Origin: Pipra filicauda
Lineage: Eukaryota; Chordata; Aves; Passeriformes; Pipridae
Assembly: GCF_003945595.2 (NCBI RefSeq)
Contig: NW_024104292.1
Location: 1,922,001-1,986,000 of the forward strand
Reading direction: 5' to 3'
Length of the DNA stretch: 64,000 nt
Shown in pieces: positions 35,744 to 49,900 of this stretch. Each line of letters opens with the position of its first letter. Positions within the stretch are counted from its first letter, which is position 1. Position numbers and translations under genes: made by a program. The notes below the pieces were generated by a model. The model did no database searches. It worked only from the letters and a program-made list of their open reading frames with translations, and was not told the DNA's origin.

Positions 35744-37732
35744 GTAAGTCTGGGAAACCTAGCAGGCTGCTGCTTGCTTACATTAAACTGTGAAGGCCAG
35801 TATTTTTATAGCTGTGAGAGCCTAGTTTTCCACAGGTATTTTTCAAACAATAAAATACGTTTTTTTCCAACATTAAAAATGCTTGTTTCTGTCAGGATGA
35901 AGAGTGTAGGAGAAGGTCCTTTTGATATATGTCAGAGCCAAACCCCTAAACATTTATCTATTTAACAACACTTCACAGTTGCCAGATTTACACACACATT
36001 GTATTTAGCCCAGTAGTAAAATTTATAACTCTCCTTTTGGACAGCATAATTCCTTCCCTCTGTTAGGAAAAAACTATATCCAGGGGAAAAGGCAAATTTC
36101 CTTTAAAGTTGTTCTGTGAAATGCTTCATGTGTGTTTAAGGACAATATTAACTATGATAATAATATTTATTTGTCACTAAACCTGCATAGAGACTTTGTC
36201 TGCGGTGGATATTTTTATTTTGTGTAAGGATATTTGGGCTATATTTGGAAAAAGTATTTACACATCTTGTGCAAGACAGGCATCTAGTGAGGTTTACAAA
36301 AGCAATGAATGTTTTGAAAATAGCAGTAAGAACCAGGGTGCTTTGGTGCTTTTGGATGAGCCCTACCAGCTTCTCAGAGTTGTTAGACAGCTACATGTCT
36401 TCTAGAGCACTTATGTCTTTTCTCTAGTACTCCGAAGTCAGGCATTGCGTGTTGCATCTCATGAGGGACATAGACAACCTGGGCTGTGTTGGAGGAGAAA
36501 AAGCATGGGGAGGCATGTGGGAAAGAGATTTCTGGAACCAAGTGAAAAGAAGCAGAAAATCTGAGAGTACAGAGCCTGATTCCTAGGAGGAAAGGGGAAG
36601 GACAAACAGCAGTGAAATTGAACCAGTTTTTGGATTTTCTGTATTTGAGTGCACTGGCTCCAGCCAGTTCCTATGCTTTGGGTGCACTGAAATGGGCAGT
36701 GGTTGTGCAGAGATAGGTAGATAGACTTCAGCTCCTTCTTGGATCCTCCTGAAGTAGAGTAGGACAGGGAGAGGTAATGTTAAAAACAACCATATTGGAA
36801 ATTTTATATATTACTCCAAAATTTGCTCTGAAGGGTCAACAAGTACTGGGGAACATGAAGCATGCTCTAAAACACAGAAATCCTCTGATCTGAGGTCCAT
36901 GTTTAGAAATGCTGACAAGTGAAGGGCTGCTGGTTTTGGCTGTCTTTGTTTCTTGTCAGCTTTCCAAGAGGAATGCAAGGAACTGGTGGTTGAGCTGTCA
37001 GGAAGTAGGGTAGCTCTCTGGTGTCTGGAGCTTCACTAGATCAATCCGTTTCTTCTTGGTCTTTCATATTCATTGAGCCTTGACATCTGATGAAAATCCA
37101 GCTTCTAAATGGCACAGACAGGTGTGCTTTTGTACAATGGTTTAAGGATATACTGCACTCAGAGGCACAGTAAATGATAACCTGCTTCCTTTCACCTTCA
37201 CAAATTGGCTTCAGATAGTCTCTGGCCTGGGTCAATTTCCTAAATGCTGTCTCAGAACTTTGTACAGGAAATGATACAAAAACAGGTACAGAAAATTTCC
37301 CTTTGTGGGAACAAAATTTTCAAGTGCCAAGTTTTTGAAGGTGGTTAGACGGTCAGGCAAAGGCAACTGAATATCTAGAGAGATTTTAAAGATTTCTAGT
37401 TGTGTGATTTTAATTTTAAAAGGAGTTAGAGAACCTGGGCACTTATGGAAATCTCAGAAGATGCCTTAAGGGACCTTCGTAATTCTAGTTCTGGAGGGTT
37501 GAGGACATTTCACTCCATTCTGCTTTGTCCACTTGAAGTTATTCTACTGTTACACTGAACAAAATATTCCTTCTGGAGCAAATTGTATGCTGCACCATGA
37601 GAAGATGCAGGAGTGGCATTAGCTTTCTTTTATATATGCTTCAGACAAATTGCAGCACCACCCAAGACCCAAGTTTCTTTACAGTCTAACCCTGCTGAAT
37701 GAATCCTTCTCATAACTGATTTAATAAGAAGG

Positions 37733-37790
37733 TAAAACAAACAAATGTATAAACAAACAAAAACAAGAAAACAAAAACATGACAAAAAAA
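37733..37790 (+). repeat. A-rich (AAAC)n low-complexity tract
   Basis: A run of AAAC, AAAAC and similar units, decayed and imperfect. Confidence 0.8.
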
Positions 37791-38889
37791 ATCTTCTGGC
37801 TTTTAAGATTCCTTAAGACTAAAATTGCTTGGGCAGTTTCCCCAGCAAGAATGGATCTCAAATGAAAACTAAATAATGGTTTTACTTTGATCTTTTGTTT
37901 TGCCTGAGGCTTTCTGAACCAACCTCACAAAGTGACAGAGACTGAAATGTCATTCCTCCAAACAGTCTTCATAGCCTTTTAATTCCAGCACTAAGCTACT
38001 AAATGTGAAATGGTACAGAATCATATAGTTGCAGCTAGACATTATAAGCAATAACTATTTGTAGTCTGTCACAATACTTCTGTTATAATTTTATACCTCT
38101 TTGTAGGCATTCTGTGTAATTTACTTTCCACATACCAGCAGTTGTCTGTGGTAGTAATCTACTCTGAAGCCTTTTTTCCCCCCGTATTGACCTAGTTGGT
38201 CAGGTCAACTTGCATTGTGCTTCGCCTGCCTGGATAGCTGAGTGAACAGAAATGTTAACACTGGCATCACACTTGCTGTAATTAATCCAATCTTTCCTTC
38301 AATATCAGTATTTGCCTTGGGCTTGCGGTTTTCTTTGGAAAGCCTCAAAGATGTCGGTCCTGTGCTAAGTGCGTATGTCAAGTCTTATTGATTATTATTC
38401 AGTGTGACAGTGGGATGACTGATAAAATAAATGAGGAGAATAAATAGCAGAATTAGTTTTTAATTTCTTTTTCCCTTGATTGCTCTCACTGTTTGTTTGA
38501 AGAGGCATGAAATTATGGTAGCTCTCCTGTATTAAAAATTGCCAGGAATTTGTGTGGATTCACTTGCAGAAGTGCGATCTCACAAGACTTATTACAAAGA
38601 GAGAAGGAATGAAGACAGGCAATTCAGAAGCAAAAGAAAAAAGTTGCTTTTTTTTTTTTGAGCATTTTGTTTCTAAGCATTCATGTCAAACACTCTTCTG
38701 GCAGTATAATGCTAGTAATATTTATATGTGTAAGACTTTCATACTGATAAGTACTGTTCATTAAATTCCGTGTTTTGCCTGGATAAATCCTACAATATTC
38801 ACAGTCCTATAGGCATTGTAGGAATTGTGGATGTATTTATTACTTCATATGATAAGACACTCAGAGGTTTTCATTTATCTGCATTGGTA

Positions 38890-39716
38890 ATATCTCCTCT
38901 CCAAAGATGAATTGTTTAACATCTTTGTTGGTGTCATGGACTGTGGGGTTGAAGGCATCCTTAGCAAGTTTGCCAAAGACACCAAGCTGCGTGGTGCGGT
39001 TGACACACAGAAGGGAAGGGATGCCACCCAGAAGGATCTGTGAATACTCACACTTAACACAGGACAGACTTCTTTATGGGTTTCCAGAGAAAATGATGAG
39101 AAGCTTGGCATGAGCTGGCAATGTGCGCTTGCAGTCCAGAAAGCCAACTGTATCCTAGGCTGCATCAAAAGCAGCATGGCCAGCATGTCAAGGGAGGTGA
39201 TTCTGCCCCTCTACTCTGCTTTGGTGAGCCCCTGCCTGGAGTGCTGCATCCGGCTCTGGAGGCCTCAGATCAAGAAAGATATTAATTTGTTGGAGCCGGT
39301 CCAGAGAAGGCCACAAAGATGATCAGAGGCTCTTACGATGACAGGCTGAGAAAATTGATGTTGTTCAGCCTGAAGAACAGAGGGCTCTAGGGGACCTTCT
39401 AGCAGCTTCTAACTAAAAGGAGCTACAAGGAAGCCAGAGAAGGACTTTTTACAAGGGCATGTAGTGTCAGGACAAGAGATAATGGCTTTAAACTGAAAGA
39501 GTGTAGGTCTAAATTAGGTATAGGAAGAAATTCTTTTCTGAGAGGGTAGTGAGACACTGTATCAGGTTACCCAGAGAAGCTGTGGACTCCCCATCCCTGG
39601 AAATATTCAAGGTCAAGTTGGATGGACCTTTGAGCAACCTAGTAGAAGGTGTCCCTCATCATGGCAGGGGGTTGGAATTAGGTCTCTTCCAACCCAAATG
39701 GTTCTGTAATTCTATG
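38890..39716 (+). mobile_element. CR1 LINE, 3' part of ORF2 and 3' end
   Basis: The copy starts within the reverse-transcriptase domain: 38936-39043 reads through 'SKFAKDTKLRGAVDT', where CR1 has its FADD catalytic motif C. After a stop and what looks like an internal deletion, 39110-39322 gives the thumb/C-terminal region ('ILGCIKSSMASMSREVILPL', then 'LYSALVSPCLECC'). Another open stretch from 39549 has 'RLPREAVDSPSLEIFKVKLD', the ORF2 C-terminus. It ends with the CR1 3' signature 'gttggaattaggtctcttcc' and 'attctatgag'. The Asp-to-Lys change in the catalytic motif, the stops and the deletion make it inactive. It is 5'-truncated in the usual way and is the best-preserved CR1 on this strand. 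Confidence 0.92.
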
Positions 39717-42700
39717 AGACTGAATCACAAAGGACCAGATCATAAAAATGTCAATACTTATCTTATATGATGATCATTTAAAAAGTTCTCTTGTCCATCA
39801 GACTAGTCTGTGAGATGATCTACAGATCACCACATTGCTTTATCTAGTTCGCAGGGCAGATCGGTTGTGGATATATGTACCTGCTCATCCAGTATTGGCC
39901 TCCCATGATTGTGCTAGTCTGATATTTGACTCTAGGGAACCAGTATCAATCTTTTCAGCTCTTGCCCACATAAATCAGTGCTCATTTTATTTTCTTATGT
40001 GAATGATTAATAAGCTTTTGAGTAATGTATACTGTGTTTTATTACTGTTATATCTGAAATTCAAAACTTCCCCACTGGGTTTTACACTTGTGATTTTATA
40101 CCAGTTTCTTTTCCACAGAATTCAAGTATACCACTTTTGTTTAATAGTGTACTGAAAAGGCATCAACAGTTTTATTAAATGTATTCTAACTTCTTTGAGA
40201 GAAAAGAAAAATCGATAACTTTATGGATCTTTCTTGCCAAAATGTTCCATCTCTACTTGGTGAACTTGTTTAGATAATGGATTTTTACATTAGCTGGCTC
40301 TTAGGAGTTATTTAAATAATCTATATAATACAATCTTTTGCTTGCTTGTTTACTTTTTCTTTTTTAAAGTGCTGGTAACAGTTTCTAAAATCAGAACAAA
40401 GAGCACAATTTTCCCCCCCATTAAATGGCCAGTAGATGGCTGAAATTTGGTCACTTTTGGTCAAAACTACCCCGGTCTTAAAATCCATCTCATTATTTTA
40501 TTCTGAAAGCTATGGGCCACACCGTTGATAATTTCTCATGCTACTTAGTAGTCAGCATGTGCTTGGTTTACAAGGCAATATGGATCCAACAGACCATACC
40601 AACCTCCTTGGCCCTGCAGCAGCCAATGGAGTAATTCAGCTACAGAATAAACTTTCTCTATCCATTAGTCTTTCCTTACGCTTGCATATAATATATGCTT
40701 GTAAGTGAAATGTGTTAACACTGAGAAGAGTTCTTAAAAGATATGGCTAAAAGTAAACAAAAAATTGTAAAAACAATCTTGTAGTCTGTGTTAGAAGCCT
40801 ATTTGTAAACTTTATAGCTTACCTACATGTTCGTGATTTAATAAAACATAATAATCCTAAATTCAGCTTGACAACATTGCTTAGCTGTAGCATGCACTTT
40901 GAATTGTAAGCCAGATACAGCTTGTATTTCCTGTGCAAATGTTTTCAATTAAGAAAAAAAGACTTCCGAACACTTATGTAGATATCAATTTGTACCTGGA
41001 GCTGAACTTTATCACAGTGAAATTGTTGATAGTTTTACAGTGATATTGTGGAAACAGTACCACGCACTAATATTTTTATTAAACTGTATTCATCAATATT
41101 TGTGACTAGAAATCCCTTACTCTCAACTGCCATCTTCTATCCCAGGTCTTTGAACTTTTAACCCTAAAAAGTTTTTGAAAGGCCATAAATTCCTGAAATA
41201 ACAGGCTTTGTCGACACAACAGTAGGCATGTGGTTGAGAGGATGAGGGTATCGGCATGAGCCTGATTTCATCATGACATGAAAAAAGATATGGTTGAGGT
41301 GTGTATCCACACCTGGGAGCTCGTCAGGGTGCATATAGACACAGAATCTCATGAACGGAACAGTGTAGAGAAATACAGGGTTTTATATTTTTGATATGAA
41401 TATTATGATTTCTCCAGGTTCCGATAAAAGACAACAGCAGCACAAAATGGAAAACATATACCCTATATCAGACCCCATGATAGGTCTGATTGCAGTGAGT
41501 TGCAACGGAGAATGCATGATGACATCAGTCTATGGCAGCAAGTGCGCTACTTCCCTTAGCACAAATTGAATGAGAGATTTGGGTTGACAGAACAGGGGAA
41601 TAGATCTGTGGGAGGAGCATTGTCAGCGTGGGATTGTGAGGACTTTCTAAATATCCTCCTCAGTTCATAAAGCCTTGCAAAATCTAAATATTTCTCTTTG
41701 GTGGTCTTTGATGGTTAGGAGATGTGAGAGGTGGGAATTGCAGGAGGTACATATCTGCCCAGTGTGAAGCTGCAACTTCTGACAGCAGTTAGGGGACAAT
41801 GAATCCTGTGTGACACAGGCTAAGCCATGGATTTACTATGGACGTATTCCAGTGTGTGTCTGTATGAATTTTCAAAAGAGAATATATTTGGGCAGATTCC
41901 AGTAAGTTTGCTCATTCGTTGTAAAAACAGTAAATATTATCTTCTAAGGTCTAGGTTATGTGTTCTGTCTTGTTCTTTTCAATCTTACAGTTAGTACATA
42001 TGCACCACTTACATTTTAGAGGCACTTACATCTAGAGGTCTCATTTTTTTGACAGTGACAAATGTTTTTACAGTTAATAGGAAAAAAATGTAGATTTGCA
42101 TCACTGACAAAGAAACATATTTTTCACAGTGATTTGCAATCACTAGCTCTTCCAAAGCAATATTTAGATACTTAGAGAAAACATTTTACCAGTGACTTTA
42201 GCTTCTCCTAAAAAGGTAATTCTGTGATTTCTGAACCTAAGAGGCCAGTCCTGGATTCCACAGTAGTTCAATGCATGTGTTTGCTATTACTTTGTCACAT
42301 GTTTGTTTAATCACATCAGTTAACATTACATTGCAAGACCACTCCAGGTTCATTTTATTTGGATTTCCCTGTAGTTTATTTTTGCACATGTTCCATTATT
42401 AATGAGCCTCTGAGTACTTTATCATGTATATTGCATCATGTAATTATTAATTCATGTTTATTTTTCCTGCCATGTATGTTCAGCATGTACACACAAATTC
42501 CAAGCTTTTACTGGAGCAATAAAGGAGATTATGTTGCAGATTATGATAAGCATTATTGCGAATGCTATTCTGAAGACTTGTACAGATCTCCAACCCTAAT
42601 TCTCTCTACAGCTTCCAACTGCAGTCCTCATGACCAGCAAGCTGTTTTCATTCCTTGCAGATTGTCTTTATTTGCATTTCTTTTCCCTTGGACCACCACT

Positions 42701-43908
42701 CTTGATCCTTCTGCCTCTTCATCAGATTTGTCATCCAGATTCTCCTGCAAAGACACATAGCTACCTGGAGGTCAAGGGTCCATATTGACCCATAGGAAAC
42801 GCCCTTTCCAGGGTAATTATGGCCTTCCTCTCCTAAATGTGATTTTGAGTGTGTTAGTCATCCAGTATAAAATAAGAACTGTGACAGGAGATAGAACATG
42901 TTTAGTGAGGGTTGTGTCCTTCACTGCTAATTCCTTCAACCCCTCAGAAGTGAGTTTGTGTGAATTCAGGTTCATTAGAAGTTCTGAAACTCTGCATGCC
43001 TCCATGGGAATGTCAAAAGGCATGTTCTGAATAGAAATTTCATTTCTTGATGAGTTCCGAGCTCAATCAGAACTGATGTTTCACAGGGAAAGCAGATGCA
43101 GGCTGTCATCTGTCATGGAAAGTTAGTACTGGCCATTCCAGCAGTGGTTCAAGCAGTTGCTTGCAGCTTGGCTCTCATAAGGTCTCCTGGGCTAATCTGC
43201 TTTCCACAACAAGTAGAAACTATGTCATCAGGGGCTCATCTGAGCTGTCACAGCCATCAGCAATATGGCAGTTTCATGCAGGAGCAGTGATGTGGTGCCG
43301 TTCAATGCAGAAAGTGGCAGTTTGGAACACACTTGCGTACACAATCCATCTCAGGCTCAAATATCTCTTAAATGTCTCTGAAGTCACAGGGCTGCATAGC
43401 ATCAGAACCAGTCTCTGGTAAACTGTTTTCAGTATGGTGAGAGATGGAAAATAATAAAAAATATGCAGTAATGTTTCTCAGTTTGAAAAAAGCAAAAACT
43501 GAACTGAGTCTGTCAATATCTTTTTGCAGGTGCTGTACAAGTTTACAGTAAATTGGATTATTAGATCTTCCTGAAACCAGAGTTTTCATTTAATTTTAAA
43601 CTTTCTCCAATATCGAATGCACTTCCTCTTCTTTCCAAAGTAACGAACAGTAGATCCTTATATAGCTTCTAAATTTTTTGAAGTGAGGCATAACAGCATA
43701 TCCATTACAAGAAAATCTCTAAACCATTCTAAAGCTTATACTTATTTTAATGGTAAATGTTCTCAAATAATTTTACCCTGACTGGATATTTAAGAGGAGA
43801 GATTTATTTAATTTTATTTGTATAGGGTTCTGGCCTTTGCCACATTAAAGACTGTGTGCTAAAATGTGTAGCCAGGGAGTTGTCTGCAACAAGGAATTGT
43901 GGGAACAG
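39717..43908. other. Unique AT-rich DNA with one CTCF-like site
   Basis: No gene was identified. A 133-codon plus-strand frame at 42359-42760 is rich in serine, cysteine and phenylalanine with no domain. One CTCF-core match is listed separately. 'ccccccc' near 40414 is a short C run. Confidence 0.45.
40429..40440 (+). promoter_or_regulatory. CTCF core motif match
   Basis: CCAGTAGATGGC fits the commonly used CTCF core CCASYAGRKGGC at every position. With equal base frequencies that 12-mer would be expected roughly once per million positions per strand, so a match in 64 kb is mildly notable. The bases outside the core were not scored. Occupancy cannot be told from sequence. Confidence 0.3.
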
Positions 43909-43958
43909 ATCACAGAATCATGGAATATGCTGAGTTGGAAGGGACCCACAAGGATAAT
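43909..43958 (-). mobile_element. CR1 LINE 3' tail fragment (reverse orientation)
   Basis: 'atcacagaatcatggaatat' followed by 'gctgagttggaagggaccca' and 'caaggataat' is the reverse complement of a CR1 3' end of the variant common in birds. Only about 50 bases survive, and the element's 3' end points left. Confidence 0.75.
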
Positions 43959-46900
43959 AATGGAGAATCAGTTTTATTCTTTAGAGGACCAAGTAGAGTC
44001 TGTAATGGTTGCTGAGGGAGATGGTACAGCTCACAGATTGAAAAAACAATTGCATTATCAGGAAGGAAAGAAACCACAAACTATGTTAGTGAAAGGTAAG
44101 AAATCTGTCAAATATTCTGGATTTATGAAGAGAGAGCTGAATTTGCTGTTTTACTAGTGTAGATAAAAGCCAGGAGCAAAAATAAAAAAAATTACAGGAG
44201 AAGATTATAAACTTTTTGCTCTGGGTTAAAAATGGGATAATGCTGTGATACATGAAAGGAAATATTACTAAGAGGTGTGAGAAGGAAAGATGGAGTCTGA
44301 AATTGAGAGTGCTTATAGGGTTATCAGTAAAAAGATGAAAATTAAAACTAAATGAGAGAGTAAAATTACTTGGAGACTGGGCTTAGAACACCTCAGTGAA
44401 TCTACCACAAATTCCTGTTGGGATCTGCTTCTTTCTTTCCTGACTCACGTAAAAAGATCTTCAGACTGCAGGTTATCTCTTCTCACAGTGAGGGAATAAA
44501 AATTTTGCCTGAAGGGATGCCTGCTCTTGGAGGAATCATCATCTATGTTCTTCAGATATTATATTTTCTGGGAAATTCATATACATGCATGTGACCATGA
44601 ATATCACATGGTTTTCTGAAATACAAATGAATTTTGTGATATTTAAGTGTAGCACAGGATGACTGTTTCGTTCATGTAAGAAAGAGATTTAAAAATATAT
44701 TATTTTTTTATGATTCAAATATCCATTTTAATGAAAATATTCAGTTTTAATATAATGGGTACCCAGTGATGATATGAAAATAGTCTGTTGAGCTGAACTG
44801 AACAGCATTACTGCTTCAGAGTACTTGTCTTGGCAGTTGTGACAAAACCTGAAGTCAGCAGTACTCCAGCTGACTGTTTTAACTGGAAGACCCTGTGAGA
44901 GAAACATCAAGCTAACCCAGAAGAGGTCCTAGATTTAAAGAGCAATGTTAATTTCTTTTAAAAAAAAAGAGCAGGAAAAGTGTGTTTGAAGAGATAGGAG
45001 TCATACTTATGAAGAACCTAATGCTCTTGTATATCCTCCTCATAATTTGCCTAGTCCAGCTGTTTTCCCTTACAAGACTTTGATTTCCACATTTTCCAAT
45101 TGTCACACTCGCCTTGCATACGGTACTGATGTAAAATAAACATAAAAAAAAAAGGAGCAGGATGACCTCTTTCTGAGCTGAGCAACTCAACAACTAGATT
45201 AGAGATCAGGTATCTCTTTTGTCTAGCTTGATGCATTCCAAAATATTTAATTGCTGCCTGCAGGAAAGAACCTAACAATACAGAGATATTTACTCAAAAA
45301 TCCCATACCACTGTGACTGGAGTTTTCTCCTTGATGATGAGGTTGATATTTCCAAACTGTTTCATGCTGACAGGTCTTAGAATCTGCTAGTCTCATTTCT
45401 GAAACCAGTAGTTTCACCTGCATTTTAAACTTGAAAACAGCCCAAAAGATTGGATATTCTCTGACCATGCCCAATACATTTCAATGTCAAAGGGGTTTCA
45501 AACCAAAGATTTCTGGGTTTTGAGTTCCAAGTGGCCTGAAGGGACTAGGTGGTCAGTTCATGAAACACAGCAAACTTTTGGGGACACCTAAGGATGTGAT
45601 TTTATCAACCTACAGAAAGTTTTCACTTTTGAAGTGCCTCAGCAGTGTAGTTGGAGCTTTCCTTCATTTTTTCCTGAAAGTGTCTAAATTTTGCCAAAGG
45701 CTCCTACATACATTTTAGGATCTGTTCCATGAGCTGTTCGATATGCAGAAGATTCTAGAAGGAGCATCTATATAAGAAAAAAAATCAATCAGGAAGGCCC
45801 ATGTAATGTATTACAGTAATAATTTCTGTTTTAAATGTTCAACAGTCAGTTTACACCATTTGTGTGGGACAAAGCCCTCAATAATGAAATCACCTCAGGC
45901 TTGATTTCAAAAACGAGCATTGCAGAACAGCTCTGGATTTCAGTGCATCCACCACTAAATCCTCTTACGAGAAATAGTCAAGGAATAAATAATATTTGCT
46001 TACTTAACTGAGATAAGAACTGATCCCAGAACCCAAGTTAATAGAAAGCTGAAGCTGAGACGCTGTATTAAGAAGATGTGGTGTTTCCTCATAAGGACAG
46101 TGATGGGTTAACAGGTCCTTGTGATCGGACAAGTCTTTTGGTCTATTCCATATAAAGACATGGGTACATTCCAGCTTTAAACATATACTGCTTATAACTT
46201 CCATGCGAGACAACTTTTAAAATTTCTTGTCCTCTGATAATGGATATTGTCGTCGTAAGAGACTTTCTAAGGAGTTTGGCTTTCTTTACAGATATGCCAG
46301 TGGTTTATTTATTAACTCCTGCAATAAGGATTAATTTGGTGACCACAGCAAAAACAATTCCTGAGAGGTCATTGGGCCAGATCTCTAATTTCTAAATCCA
46401 GTAGAAGAATATGTAAAACGCTTTGATAAGCTTCAGGATTAAAGCCATCAGAGAAATGAAAGATTCCCATTGTTAATCTTAAGAAAAAGATTTAATTTAT
46501 ACCAAAATATTACAGTGGAGTGTAAGTAGTTGTCCATTATCTGTTGGATGCTAAAGTGTGTTCTGCCAGAAAATAATACTTCTTTCATCAACACTTTCTA
46601 CTTAGTAACTGACCTTTAACTCCTGTAGGAATAATTAGGATCACTGACAAGTTGTTCATGTTTTCAGAGTCCTGTGAATGACATGGTGATGTGATTTCCT
46701 GACTAGATGTAACGCAGGAGCATTTATTTATTCAAGCACTGAAGAATAGATGATAGTGCTTAAACATAATTTTATAAGTTTATTTTTATTTCCTACAAGG
46801 CTCAACCCACTCTTTGTGTTACAGCATTTACTTAACTCTCTTGTAGACCTTTAGATACCCAGGTTATAGGGGGCTCAGTAATTCACACTGAATAGTGGGT

Positions 46901-49900
46901 GCAATGATAGCAGAGGTAGTTTATCTGCCCCTTCTTTTCAGTGTTTTTAAAGAAATATCTTTCTGTGTGCCCAATTCAAGAGCCTGTAGGGCTCTTCTCC
47001 AACTATGAAACACCAGGTAGAGAGGACAGATCTTTTATACTAATTTGCATTGTTTGTGCAAGGCAATAACTTAGGTCATCCATACACTCCCAGAGGAGAT
47101 GAGCAACTATTTCTTTTAGTATTATACACTAAATAAGCTGTTAATTTTCCAATTTATTTAAAATTCACATGCTTTGTAACAGTCATATTTTATGTTTCAC
47201 CTTTACATTAAAATGTATCTTGGTAGCAGTTCCAAAGTTAATATTAAAAAATTGTTTCAAACTCTTTGCATTGTTAAATAATCCTTTTATTTTTACGGCA
47301 GTTTTCTTCATAAGTCCCTTTCCTCTGGAATCTGTCCAGGCTGAAACACCCCAAACCTCTCTCAAATTTTGTACAGGAAGGACTGGATTTGCTTAGCGGA
47401 ACCAGTTTGAGAGTACTTGAGTTTGTATATGCATCTGTGCCAGATACATATCTGTTGGACACCTTTGTTTCCATGATCCTTCAATACTAAATTAGTCTTG
47501 TGTTTGTACATGCATATATCTCTCCCATCATACATGTATTACAAACTTTATTAAACTCCTAGAGCCACTTGAATTCTGCCACCTCATTGGTGTGAGGCAA
47601 TGGCTCTTCAACAATGCAGAGAACAAATATTTTTGACAGAACTTAACAAATAATTCCTGTATTTGACATATTTATTAATTTCTGCAGTTCTAAAAATTCA
47701 TTCATCTCTTTTTCCTCTAAGTAAAAGCAGAAAACAGATACCTGTCATAACAAGCTCAACTACAAATAAACTTCTTGGAAATGTCACTAGCAAAATCTGA
47801 GCTATTTTTACTCCATATTTGGGTTATTTCACTTTAATAGCAGAAAATATTTTTAGGATTCTGGGAGCAATTGGAATAGATCACCCACACATCTCCTTCC
47901 TAAAGGTTTGCCAGCTCTTCTCTGCAGTGGTACTCACTGATCTCTTGGGTTGCTTCTTTTAACCGATATTGCAATGGTTTCACCTGTGTGAAACTTTCAG
48001 TGATTCCTTGTTACCCAGAACCACATTGCATCCAAACCCTAGAAAAAACCACACTGCCTGTTAAACAGCGTAGAGAATGAGATGCAGGCCATCTGCTGCA
48101 AACAGAGGATGAAACATACCAAAATATTTTGCTCCCCTCCTGGCAGTCTCAGTGATATTTTGGCAAACACAGGTGATTCAGTGGGTGGGAATCCCCTACC
48201 ACAATCCCTGGGAGTGAGAGATGAAAGAAACCATTCTCATCGCTGTGTCTGGGCCATCAGAATATGGAGAACTTGCCACTCCCTGAGTAAGAACACATGC
48301 ACTATCTCTTTCCTGACTTCTATGAGGTTGAAACTGAGACCTATCTTAACCATCTCAGTTATGTCTAAGTTAACTCAAAGCTATGGTAACCATCATCTCA
48401 CTCACGTGTTTCTGCATAAAAATTGTAGATTTGTGTCCAGAGGTGAGTTACAGTGTGTCAAACACATAAATTTAGACACATGATAGCAAGGCAGATCATT
48501 TAAATCATCCTGTGCATTACACTGAGGTAGGCCATACACAGCGAACCAAAAACGTGTGGTCACATACTTGATCAGCAGAGCCACTTGATGTAAGAGAAAA
48601 TTGTTAAGATGTGGTGTGTCCTCGGAGGCATTACAATTGTTTTTGGGGATGAACTTAGAAGACTACGCATAGTGTCAGCACTGCTTAAATTTCTTGCTCT
48701 GCTTATCCATGTGATTTAATGTGCTGAAAAATATCTTTCTTTCCTGCCTCTACCCCGAATAGCCTCTTTGAAATTGAGCCCAAAACATCTAACACAGCTA
48801 AAGACAGCACAATAAGGTAACCTGCTGCTATAATAATTGGCAGCATTGTCACAGAAAAGAAAAATGTATGAAGGGGAATGTAACTAGAAGGACAGTATAT
48901 TGTATGGAAACAGAATGCAATTATTCAGCTCAAAATTAACGAGTCACCAGCCACAGTTGTTCCTTCATTGCCAAGCTGTTTTTCTTTACTGACAGCAAAC
49001 AACAAGGTCTTGGGTTTATGTCAAATCTTAAAGAAGCTGCCATGTGTCTTTAAGGACCATAAATAGCAGAACCTTGGGTTTGTGTCTAAAGGCTGATGTC
49101 CATTCTCCATACGATTAATGTGTTTGATGACTAGTACTTTGGCCACAGAAGCCATCCAGAAGTGGGAGAATAATTGTCAGAAAATATCTGAAGAGCACAG
49201 ATGAAAGAATGGATCTGACTAAGATTTGGGAGCAGATGTTGCATCTTCCTGTGAGTGTCTGGATTTGTCCTTCATGTGTTTGAAGGCTAGTGTAAAACAA
49301 ATCAGGAATAATAATAAAGGCATTTCCCAAATTATACATATAGAAGTCTGTGAGAGCAAATTGCTTTAGACTGTTTTTTAAATTTCTGTGCTTTTTTCCA
49401 AGTGAATTAAAAAATATGCCTTTGAACATGTCCGTTAGTTTGTATGCCTCTTGTTCCGTAATGTTCACTCATCAATATGACAAATCACACAAAAGTGGGT
49501 TATGACCTGGTCAGATGGTTTTCAAAGATCATCTTTGAATAGTAGGTTTGAGAAGAAAAAAAAGGAAATCAATTCGTTGAATGCTTAACATAGCTCACGT
49601 TCAAAATTATTGAATTAATTCCTAGTCACTCGTTTCAACTGACTTAAGTAACTGCTTTCTGAACTGAATGTAGGAAATGTCTCCTTTTTAGCCACTCATC
49701 TTCTGCTGTCAACATGTACAGGAACAATTGTTACTGTCAGAACTGACATGAAACATCAGCCACAATCCTCTTTGGTTGTCTCTCAAATTGCTTTCACAAA
49801 CAGTGAGAGCAGTCTCTTTCTTATTTCCACAGGCTTAGTTCTCTATTTTTGTTTTGTTTCGTTTCTGGGTTGCTTGGGTGTTTTTGTTATTGAATTTGTT

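Larger units (their letters stand above)
34241..38889. other. Unique AT-rich DNA, no gene identified
   Basis: No gene was identified. One micro-exon candidate (35.7 kb) and an A-rich AAAC/AAAAC tract (37733-37790) are listed separately. Confidence 0.45.

Noticed and set aside
43864..44157. 97-codon plus-strand frame
   Set aside because: It overlaps the reverse-oriented CR1 tail and has no recognisable domain.
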